NCBI RefSeq assembly: GCF_020085105.1
Contig: NC_058044.1
Location: 23,619,206-23,683,205, forward strand
DNA: 64,000 bases
Source: Siniperca chuatsi
Taxonomy: Eukaryota > Chordata > Actinopteri > Centrarchiformes > Sinipercidae
Direction: 5' to 3'
Shown: positions 51,180 to 61,600 of the stretch, piece after piece
How the letters are laid out: each line of letters begins with the position of its first letter
Numbering within the stretch: position 1 is the first letter of the stretch
The notes under the pieces: generated by a model
Told to the model about the DNA's origin: nothing
Database searches by the model: none
What the model saw: the letters and a program-made list of their open reading frames with translations, nothing else
Translations under genes and position numbers: made by a program

Positions 51180-51524
51180 CTCCTCAGAGTGATGTAGAGA
51201 AGACAAGAGGAGCCCTGCAGCTTTAACAGGCTAAGAGGAATGCAGAGGACTGGATTACTCACACACATACACACAAACTGAGGGATAGGCAGGTGATAAC
51301 AGGAAAAGAGTGAACTGAACACTTGGCAAGAGTCAATGACAATACCAGGACAAGGGAAAGAGAAGGCTTTAATGTGTTTGAAGTGTTAAAAGATGCTTTT
51401 TATGTGCGGGAAAGAATGTGAAAATGTTCAAGTTCTCAAAGTTTTACTTTGCAAAGTTGACGGAACAGCTGATAAAGGCACAACAGCCCTGATTTCTCTG
51501 CCTCACAGCACTGGGATAGTTACT

Positions 51525-51940
51525 GTTGCTAGATGAGAAGACCGATACCGCTCTCATATCTGTACAGTAAATACGAAGCTACAGCCAGGAGAAACTTAGC
51601 TTAGCTTAGCACAAAGAAACAGAGGGTTATGTGCCGGACTATCTTTTGGTCGGGTGCAGTTAGTCCAGGTTTTTGTTCATTTTCACACGTCGGTTTTTGT
51701 ACGGATTAAACAAACTACAGTAGATACAACATGTTAGTTTGTAGATGCTGGTCGGCGGATTTTGTTACCTTTAGATGGAGCCAGGCTAGTCGTTTCCCCC
51801 TGTTTCCAGTCTTTGTGCTAAGCTAACTATCTTCTGGCTGTAGCTTCATATTTAACTGATAGATATGAGAGTGGTGTTGATATTCGCATTTAATTATAGG
51901 CAAGAAAGGGAATATGTGTAATTCCCCTAATGTCCAACTA
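51525..51940. repeat. GTTAGATGAGAAGAT repeat family, copy 2, within the b3gntl1 3' UTR
   Basis: It runs from TAGATGAGAAGACCGATACC to GGGAATATGTGTAATTCCCC; its ends are partly inverted (GATACCGCTCTCATATCTG against ATATGAGAGTGGTGTTGAT). It lies between the b3gntl1 stop and its first AATAAA, so it is probably part of the mRNA. Confidence 0.65.
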
Positions 51941-52146
51941 CTCCTTTTTAGAAGCTTGAACATGGGTGTTTATGGTAATAGAAGTTATCATAACCTGACC
52001 TAGAGTTTAAAGATATGGCAAGAAAGAAAAGGTGGAGGGATGATTTGGTAATTTAATTCTAAAGAAATTCAATTATTTTACTCTTTGGAGGACATCTATT
52101 TATCATACAAAAGGACATGACAATTGCCAATGTTGACCATTGGAGG

Positions 52147-52152
52147 AATAAA
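52147..52152 (+). terminator. b3gntl1: Probable b3gntl1 polyadenylation signal
   Basis: AATAAA followed by TGTGTGTTTTC, a typical GU-rich downstream element. It implies a 3' UTR of about 1 kb. Confidence 0.55.
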
Positions 52153-53000
52153 ATGTGTGTTTTCTAATCCTGTATGAGACTGGTGTTTGCCAACCTGTAT
52201 ACTTGAACTTGTGTTGAAGTTAAAGGAAGTGATTGGATCATCACAGAAGGTTCAACTTATAAAGGGCGGGATGTTTTATGACCGGAATGTTACACTGATT
52301 TCTTAACAGTCTTGTCTGATGCAACCATGCAAAATCAGATACGCACACATCTGCTACAAATGCACAAACATGGATACTGCACATATTTGTTTTTCTTTCC
52401 CTGGGTCTCTTATGAAATCTAAAGAACAATAACCTCTTTAAGAGAGCACAGTCCTGATACATAAATATACACAAAAAGTTTATTTTACCTCACAGAGTGC
52501 GGAATTTTTCTGCCCAAAGGTAAACAGACCTTTCCCCACAAAATCTCCCCCGGTGTTTCCTGGGTCAGCGAGGTGGTCTGCCTTACTGTAAATCTGGCCA
52601 CAGCAGTTTGTAGGGAAGCAGCAGTGGCGGTTAAAAAAAAACTGGAGGGGGTCTTCTACTCTGCCAAAGTTTTATTTTCACTACCTTTGTTATCATAGAC
52701 TGAACATACAGTTGCACAGTGGTGTGTATGCACAGAATCACTGTACCATATTAGAAGTTAGGTTTGAATCCATTGTGTTTGATAAATTGCTTGACTGTTT
52801 GGGCCTGATTCAGCCTGGGGTTTGAGGTGAAAACCCCAGGCGTCTGCCACCCTCAGTACACTGCTGTGTAGGGGCTGAGAAAAATATCACATCCACTTAG
52901 CACTCAGTCTCCACCTTGACCTCTCTTCCCTCTCTGTGTTTCTACACACAAACACTTAAACAACAAGGTGTCTTCTTCAGAGATGTGATTCTTTGCAGTA

Positions 53001-53345
53001 GGGCTGCAACTAATGATTATTTTCATTATTGATTAATCTGATGATTATTTTCTTGATTAATTGTATTGTCTATAGAAAGGCAGACAGTAGGACAAAATGC
53101 CCATTACATTTTTCCTAAAACCCAAGGTGATTTATTCAAATAGCTTCTTTTGTCTTACCAACAGTCTAAAACCCAAAGATATTCAGTTTACTGTCACATA
53201 AAACAAAGAAAAGCAGCAGATTTGGCATGATTAAGAACTTGAAACTAGAGAATAAGTGGCAGTTTTGCTTGAAAAATTAATGTTAATCATAATTGCAGAT
53301 TCATTTTATGTTGAATGACTAATCAATTAATCGGCTAATAGTTTG
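53001..53345. repeat. ATTAATCTGATGATTATTTTC repeat family
   Basis: It begins GGGCTGCAACTAATGATTATT and ends ATCAATTAATCGGCTAATAG. The ends read as loose inverted repeats (AATGATTATTTTC / GACTAATCAATTAATCGG). I recognise it as a very common fish repeat. A decayed copy is at 42250-42400. Confidence 0.7.
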
Positions 53346-53414
53346 GCTCCACTTTGCAGGATTAAAATTTCACACATCTGTATAAATCTGTAGCTGTGTT
53401 GTTGTTTTTTTTTT

Positions 53415-53550
53415 ATCCACACTAGCAGGCTATCAATGGCAGCAACATGATAAACATTATACCTGCAAAACATCAGCATGTTAGCATTGTCATTGTGCGC
53501 ATGTTAGCATGCTGACATTAGCATTTAGTTCAAAGCACTGCGGTGTCTAA
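53415..53550. repeat. TTAGCATGCTGACATTAGC repeat, relative of 20080-20160
   Basis: It contains ATGATAAACATTATACCTGC and GCATGTTAGCATGCTGAC, matching the complement of the epn3 intron copy. Confidence 0.6.
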
Positions 53551-54027
53551 GTACATTTTTTGGAGCTTTTTAATCCATCATGAGATCTTTCTTTTTCACA
53601 CTAAATACATTTATCACCGCTGCTCACCATGTCTGTTGCTAAATATTTGAGTGAAACAGAAGGCTTGACAGTTTTTTGCAGCCACTCATATTCAAAGTGT
53701 ATGCAATCACTGAGCTATAAGGTGCTCTGGATAAATGTCCACCAGATGGAGACCATATATTTTAGAAAGTAACGAACCAAAGCAGTTTGTTTAAGAAAGA
53801 CCACGCTATGTCTAAATACATCCTGTCTCTACCCACTCTGCCCTCATGATAAAGCACTTGGTAGATGATCAGAGCGAGCTCTAATGGAGAATCTATGAAA
53901 GAGACTCAGAAAGAGAGTAAACAGAGCTTTACAAAGTGTTTACACTCTGTCTCTGTATACATCAGACCTGATAACACACACACAATAAATGACCCTGACC
54001 CTGGAGCCTGCTTGCTCTTGCTGGTCA

Positions 54028-54064
54028 AATAAACCTGCATGTGTGCAGAAAAAAAAAAAAAAAA
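54028..54064 (+). other. AATAAA followed by a 16-base poly(A): retroposed mRNA-like end
   Basis: AATAAA lies at 54028-54033 and an A16 tract at 54049-54064, with 15 bases between. This is the layout of a reverse-transcribed polyadenylated transcript inserted in the genome. I could not recognise the upstream source sequence. Confidence 0.4.
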
Positions 54065-55849
54065 GGACACAGTATGCACTTACGCAGCTGCAGCCTGCAT
54101 GTTCTCTGGCAGTGCAGCTGATAAGAGATAAGAGTCGGGTGTGTTTGGGTGAAGAGAGTTGACAGAGGTCAGACACTGAAGGCTTTTTCATTCACCTGGA
54201 ACTTTACCACATTCCTTTGTTTCAACATCTCAACATCTCTGTCTTTCTACAAGTAAGATGGTGTATCTTTCTCACTGACAAAGAGAGACTGTCACTGGTT
54301 CACATTCTTGGGCTGTGCTGTCTTACAAAGACAAAGACAAACATTAACTGCATATATTGTCAAAATTGAGTTAAGACCAGAATCTTACTTCTTGGCGTCT
54401 GGTTTACCATATAAAAATGATTATGCCATAGAAATGTATAATTTCTTAAACAGTGTATAAATGTCACAGAGAGAAAGACAACTAGACAGCTAAGATAGGA
54501 GAGATAACACTAGGCTATATCAAGTGAAATCTAGCTAGTGAGATAGCCACAGCCTTTGCTAAAGCTAGCTAAATTTACTTGACTTATTTTTCTCTAGCTG
54601 TAATTGAAAAAGATCCATTTTTATGAACCAACATCTTGGTAATTCAGTTTGTTATCACATAACTAAATATAGCAGATGCTAAATCAAATCACTCCCACTA
54701 AAGGTAACTAGCACAGCAAAGTAGCAGCATCTCTGCTTTACTGAAATTCACATGACTTGGTGTAGTTAAACTGCTTTTAAAATGTTTTAAATTGTAGATT
54801 AATTTATTGTTGATTTCAATATACTGTAAATATTTAAATTAGACAGGCAGCTAGACGCAAACAATCTATCTAGCTCAAATGGACAAGAATAATAATCCAA
54901 AAATAGTCCAGTATATGCATTTGTTTAAGGCTTATGTAAATTGGATTGCTGTTATGAAAGATCTTAATCAGCCTAAACAGGTTTAAAATGAAGCCAGTAC
55001 AATATTACACCGTTAGCTGTTAGTTCTGTCGTCACTGCTCTCTTCTTTTGTAGGGCCGAAGTTCAGTGTCAGTGCTGCGAGTTGAATGAGTTTACTGTCA
55101 AGCTGCCCTTGAGCAAGGTACTCAACCCCCAAAGAGATCCAGGTGTGAGCTGTGGCCCCTGTGGGTAAATAAAGGTTTTAGAAAAATAGAGATAGAAGTG
55201 TGCTGTGCATGACTAGTGAGGAAATAAAGGTCATGAAGATTGAAATCAGAGATAGAGGAATGTGTGTGTGGCTCTGTGTAAGTGGTGTGTGGACAGACGG
55301 AGCGTTCCCCCTTGTCAGGCCGCTTGAGAAGAGCCAGGTGTCGGCAACGGGATAAGGGGAGCAGGTCAGAGGCTCTGCTGCTCTGTAAATACTTCACATG
55401 GTGAAGGAGCACGTCGGGTCAGCAGCTCAGACTTCCTCTGCTGTGGTGACAGGATTAGACTCGGATGAGACTCTCTGCAGCCTCCAGATCTTTGGGGTTC
55501 AGTTGTGTTTATGGAGAAATTGCATCTTTTTCAAATCCAGGAACTGGGGAGAAATGTGTTGGTGGTACAGATGTGTTGTGCAATGTGCAGAGAGACAGAG
55601 GGAAAGTGTAGAAAATCACTGTACCTGTCAGATCATTCAGTAGGGGGACTGTCAGCACGCATGAGCTTATTAAAGTCGTCCTACAGTGCAAATCCTTTTT
55701 ATTTATGCCAGTATGTTGGCATGGCTACACATCAGTGTTGACTTAAAATGACATTAGATTCAGGTGGATACACTGGTCTCTAGTGATTGGTTGGGGAAAA
55801 TCGGTTAGAGTGAAGCATAGATGGATAATAAGACCTAGATACAGCACCA

Positions 55850-56990
55850 CCGCTCAGCCTTGCTGCCAATTTTTTCCAGTGGCCACTCGCAGTAGTGCAA
55901 CAAAATTGTGGCCCAAAAAGCATTTTCCCCATAGTTCACCATTATAAAAGAGATGTCTATAAAACAACTGACAGGACACCTCGAACTGCAAACAAGGTCA
56001 ATTATGACTCTTTCGATAAATAATTTTTGATCCATGGATGTTTTATATTTGTAAAACGTTCCTCGAGTCGAGAAAAGCAATTTAAAAATCTGTGACTTAA
56101 TCACACTGTAAAGTCTACGGGCCAAGCGGGAACTAGCGGGCGGGGCCAGTGGGAGAAACACTACTGTGCATATTCAGTGGGCCACATACCCAGAAGTAAA
56201 CCCGGAAGTTAGAAACCTTTTTTGGCGTATGCGCAGAGAAGGGTCTATCTTCAGTCTCGCGACTACACAACACACACCCTGAGATAACTTCCTGGATTAA
56301 CGTACTTATTTAGACCAAGCTCCCAGGAAGTGGTCCGGGCTTTGAAGCTAATTTGACATTGTGGCCAAACCGTGGAATTACAACTTCTGGGTCTGTCAGG
56401 TGATGCACACTGGCCCCTGGAAAGACTATTTCCGATAGACTTACATTGTGAAAGAAGCAGCTGTAAAACGGTGAATACATTTTTTGGAGTGTCAACCCCC
56501 ATGAAATGACTCATTGAATTTGATCCATTCAGTCCGATAACATTTGGAAAGTCTAAAAGAGCTGCATGATTAAATCGTTATATTCCCATTCAAGTTAGTG
56601 GAGGGCTAAACGGGAAGTTAGCCAGCTCAGCGGCGGAGCCTCTAGTGCACTTGCTCTATGGGCCTGATGGGGCCGCACAATGCGGAAGATCCAGATTATT
56701 CTATATTATTCTATTTAGTTATATAAATATATATATATATATTATTTAGTCATTTGAAATTTTTGTAATGTATTACAAGAACTGGATACCGGACCTCAAA
56801 AATGGCGCTAAATCTTCTAGCTTCCGGGTATGCGGCCCACTGAATATGCGCAGTAGTGTTTCTCCCGTTGGCCCATAGAATTTACATTGTGATGACGTCA
56901 CGGATTTTAAAATCGCTTTTCTCGGCTCGAGGAAAGTTTTACAAATATAAAACCTCCATAGATCAAAAATCCATAATAGAAAGAGGTAGA
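55850..56990. repeat. Large snap-back (palindromic) element
   Basis: Positions about 56030-56210 match the complement of 56815-56985 over about 170 bases (shared CCCACTGAATATG, AGTAGTGTTTCTCCC, TTTTACAAATATAAAAC). They flank about 600 bases. The inner block 56305-56695 recurs inverted at 63105-63490 inside metrnl. Non-coding; probably a non-autonomous mobile element. Confidence 0.65.
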
Positions 56991-58259
56991 AAGTGATCTG
57001 TAAAGCATTAGCAAATTATTTATTAACCATGAATAAAGTTACAACTTATAAACCAGTTATAAAGGTCACCTTATTAGAAAATGTTTTCAGTTTCCATTTA
57101 TTCAGTTCAGTTTGAGTGTTTTCTGTTAAACCTAGTTATTGCTTTCATTTTTGCTTGTAGCACAATAGCATCAATAACAACCAAAAAAGGAAGTGGAACA
57201 TGAATACAAATTTATAATGTATATTATAAAATGTAATTTATATAAATCTAAATGAATGTCTCCTTGGTGCTTTATGGCAGGCTGTGCCAACACAGAGGAA
57301 ACTCATCTGCAGAGATACGTAGCCTAATGGAAGAAGGCTGTATGTTTGTGTGTGTGGGGAGGCAAGGTGGGGGTGTGTAAGGGAGTCTGTGTTTCGGTAT
57401 TTCTCGAAATGCGTTACATAGCTCTGGCTGTGTGGGGGAATGTGACGAGTCAGTAACATGCTTGCTGTTCCGACTGTTTTCTCACGGGAAAACCGCCCGA
57501 GAACCGAACAGGCGTTTAGAGCACATGTGTGACTTTTTGTTATGTCAGGGCCTTTCTTTTTCCAAGAAGGTCGACTATTGCAATAACAATGCGACAGGAA
57601 TATTAGTTATACCATTAAAATAAGCTACAAAAGATAGTCACACTTAAAGAAGTGTTAAAGAGTCTGGCACTGACTGCAAAATGTGAGTGTTTCAGGGAGT
57701 TGTAGAAGCCATAGGATGTTGCTGTTCCAGACCTGCATGCTGCTCTCATTTTCACTGCGATAATATGATCCATCTGTTTATGAAGCCAACACGCACACAT
57801 AACTCACACAGGCGTGTACTGTTTGTCTCAGGCATTGTAAGCGGACTTTCATGCACAACGAGCTGATAGGCTGAATAGCCAACAATAGAAATGATCTAAA
57901 ACAGCTTGGCAAATAGACTTGACTAAAGGGAATACAACTAAAAATGTTTTAAAAAGCAGGTTATTTGCTACTATGTTTCTTTTTACAGGCGTTTACAGGT
58001 TTGTTCGACTTGAATGCGATTTTTATTTGTGATCATTCTTGTGAAGTTGCTGCTGGCCATATATAGGGCCAAGTTTCCTTTATTGTTTCTTTATTTTGTT
58101 CTTTATTGTTTACGTTTCAAAACACGAGGCTATTCTCTTGTAACCAGTCACGCATTCTAGTGAATGCTCAATTAGTGGGTCTTATCTAATTTGTGTAAAA
58201 GTTTGATGGCATTTGTTATGCTGAGATGCGAGCTCGAGGACTTTCTCTACTCACATCTT

Positions 58260-58604
58260 TCAGGGGAAGTTGTGGGCGTGGTTTGGACGGAGCGCTCGCG
58301 TGTCACTCAAGCTGCTGGCACGCGCTCCCGGTGACGTGAAGCGGAGCGCTCACAGCAAAAGTTTTTTTAAACAGTCTGTTGTCCTGCAGCGCGCGCACAC
58401 CTCTCCTTTTACAAACCTCTTGTCAAAATGTTTTTCTGCCTCAGACGCAACCTTTGGCTCGGCTGAACCCGCCATGTAGCCTGCGCGCGCTGAACGGAGC
58501 TCTGGGGGATATTTCAGTTGATCTTGCGGTGCGGGAGCAGCAGAGCGCGTGGTTTCTTGGTCTGGTGTGCGGGATACGGTCACCGCCGGGGCGGACAGGC
58601 CACC
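58260..58604 (+). promoter_or_regulatory. metrnl: metrnl promoter and 5' UTR region
   Basis: A CpG-rich island after several kb of AT-rich DNA, with a KLF/SP-like GGGCGTGG at about 58274 and many GCGC steps. The transcription start is not visible. No TATA box is well placed. Confidence 0.5.
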
Positions 58605-61600
58605 ATGCTCCGGCCGTGGGCTGCGTACTGCATCGCAGCTGTGCTCCTCTGTGGGGCGGTGGCACAGTACTCCAGCGACCAGTGTAGCTGGCGAGGAAGG
58701 TGAGGATGAAGCTGGACAAAGGACTTGCGATCATCTCAATTTATGAGCAGATACCGTAACAACCAATTGATTAGCCTATAGCTAGCGATTGTTCTGTTAT
58801 CAAATGCGACATAGAAAACACACCCAGCACATAATTCAGCAATGTTATCGGCATGTTATCGTCATTATTTTCTTAAAGAAGTCTGGAAGGAAATAAGCAT
58901 ATAGCCCTTTTTGTAAAGTGATCTTGCACTTTCATGTAGGCTACTTTTGGACTCGAATCTATGGATATTAAATTGTGGGGGAGTCATGAAAGGAACCTCA
59001 GTGTGTGTGAGAGGGGGCTTGTGTCTTTGAACTGGTTCTGTTGTGCATTACTCGGGATTTCAGCGGGCTCAAAGGAGTAGGCTTAATAGACGCATGTATG
59101 TTTGATTAAGATTTAATGTAGCCTAATCTTCAGGAAGGACACTGGGAGGTCAGAGCAAAATAAGTGACTTTCATGTTCTGGTGCAGATCTGCAATGGGAA
59201 GTAGTTAAGGATGCTTTTGGCCGCTTTGAGCCATTGCTTGTGGTTACTACTCAGGCATTTTTGACGTAAGTTCTCAGTAATCTTTTTATTAAAATCTTTC
59301 TTACACAATCACTTTTCTCAGAGAGGAAGATGATTCACAAAACTACTCAAATCAGATATATGTGACTTTCTGAGACTATTTTGACAAAGTTCTCCATATC
59401 TAAAATATGCTCCCTTTTAAGATTTTGGAAATGTTTTTATGATCAGAGGAATGTCTCTGCTCCAGTTCCTATCTTTAGTAAATACAGCTATATGACCCCT
59501 TTGATCACTCCTCCAAGTCCTCAAGTCATAAAAAATGAAAGCCCGTGCTCCGCACTCTGTGTTGTAAAGTTTACTGGCTTCAAACTTCTAACAACTTAAT
59601 AGCTCAATCAGTTCCTGGTGTTGAGGTAGCTTATGCACATCAGAGACAAGCGACCACATCCGTCCAAAGTGACAGCTGCACTGGAGTTGCTCTTAATGAA
59701 TGTTGCAATATCATTAAATCCCTTCCATATGTTTCTTTAACTCTGCTTTTCTAGCATGTCATTATAGGTTTTTATGCATTCGCAGGAACATTTTCAGGGC
59801 ACTATAGCCCTGGATCCAAGTTTCCTTTTTGTCGGCTGCTGGTCATTTTGATGATTTTAGGCATTTGATCTTATTCTTCACTCTGGAAAAGAGAGTAAAC
59901 TACATGCCTCATATGAAAAATGTGAAAAGAAAATGTGTCTTCTCATCTGCAGTGGTTTGAGCCACGAGTCTCATCGCAGAGATGTGGAGCAGGTCTACCT
60001 ACGCTGCTCTCAGGGCTCTCTGGAATGGCTCTACCCCACAGGAGCCATCATTGTCAACCTGCGACCAAACACAGAGTCCTCATCAGGACACATGGCAGGT
60101 CTCCATGTGTGCATCCAACCCCACTCTTACTCCCAGGTAGGGTTTGGATGAATCACAGTAAAGGCCAGAGTTATATTCATTTGCAGGCTTAACAATCAGA
60201 ATATTACCATTGCAGTATGATGTATCGGATGGATGGAGTTTATATGTGTCCTGCTGCCCCCCCCCCCATTTTCAGGGTTCTCATGTGTACCTGGAGCGTG
60301 CTGGGGATCTGACGCTGCTGCTGGCAGAGAAGGACCACGCTCAGGGCACAGTGCACTGTTTCAGCCTGGCAGAGGGAGCTCTCTTTGTGGAGGCCCTCCC
60401 TCAGACAGACATCAGCCGGAGGATCACAGCTTTCCAATACGAGCTGGTGCCCAGTCAGGGGCCCGGGGCACACATGTACCCATACCTGCACCCTGGTTTA
60501 GGTGAGAGAATGCATGCAACCCATTCTTCACCATATGTTTTCTTACATGTGGGATAAAGAGATACAGTCTTATTTGTACTGGACCCTTGTGTTATGTAGG
60601 TGGCATTAATAAGCGTTGAGAAAAAAATTCTCTGCTGAGTTTTGTCTTGTGGTTTTCTGTGTGAACAGTTACACTAACTGTTTTCTACTTGCCTCATGCT
60701 GGTTTTTAAAAGTTCACAGTATTCAGTTTCACTGGTCACTTACAAGTTCATAACTTACAGTATAGTATAGTATTAAAATTTATATTTTGTCTTTGCACAA
60801 ATTTCAGGCCATAAACTTTTGAATCATAGTGGTGGCTTTGATTATTGTTTCTAATACTGAGGGCCATTTTCCAAGCCCTACCACAAGGTTTCAGAGTGGT
60901 TTCTTAAATGCGTATGCTCTGTTTGTATTGTACTTGAGTACAACTTTAAAATACTTGTACTTCACTTGAGTTTTGCCATTTTATGCTACTTTATACTTCT
61001 ATACCACCACATTTCAGAGGGAAATATTGTAGTTCTTACTCCACTACATTTACCTTACAGCTATAGTTACTAGTTACTTTTTTTAAGAGTAAGATTTTAC
61101 ATACAAAACATATCATCAGCTTATTACATATGATTCCTGTTATAGATTAAACTACCCAACAGTATGTTTAGTTAAAATTTGCTCCACTTTGACCAACTAC
61201 AAGATGAAAGTACCGCTTACATATTAATACATCAATAATAATGATCCAGTGGTAATATAACATTAATAGGGGCCATTTTGCATAGTGAGTACTCTTACTT
61301 TTGATACTTTAAGTACATTTTGTTGCTTATACTTCTATAGTTTTACTTAAGTAAAATTTTGAATGCAGGACTAATGTAGTATTTCTATATGGTAATGCTA
61401 CTTTTACTTAAGTAAATGACACTACCAATTAAATGTTTGTGAACTTAAACACACCAACAAGCAAATGTTTCCAAAATTGCTCATGCTTGCAACTTCATCA
61501 TCACCAGAAGAATTAAAAACATTGGAGAAAAGTTTAAATATTCACAGCAATAGATGAACTGTCTGTTTTTGTGTAAACTGGTTTAATTAGTTAAAATGAT

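Larger units (their letters stand above)
52200..58200. other. Intergenic region between b3gntl1 and metrnl
   Basis: Six kilobases with no supported gene. It holds repeats at 53001-53345 and 53415-53550, an AATAAA-poly(A) retroposed end at about 54.05 kb and the palindromic element at about 55.9-57.0 kb. The remainder is AT-rich. Confidence 0.5.

Noticed and set aside
58226..58734. Several overlapping 61-102 residue frames around the metrnl start
   Set aside because: They are CpG-island shadows; the signal peptide, Kozak site and splice phase select the frame from 58605.
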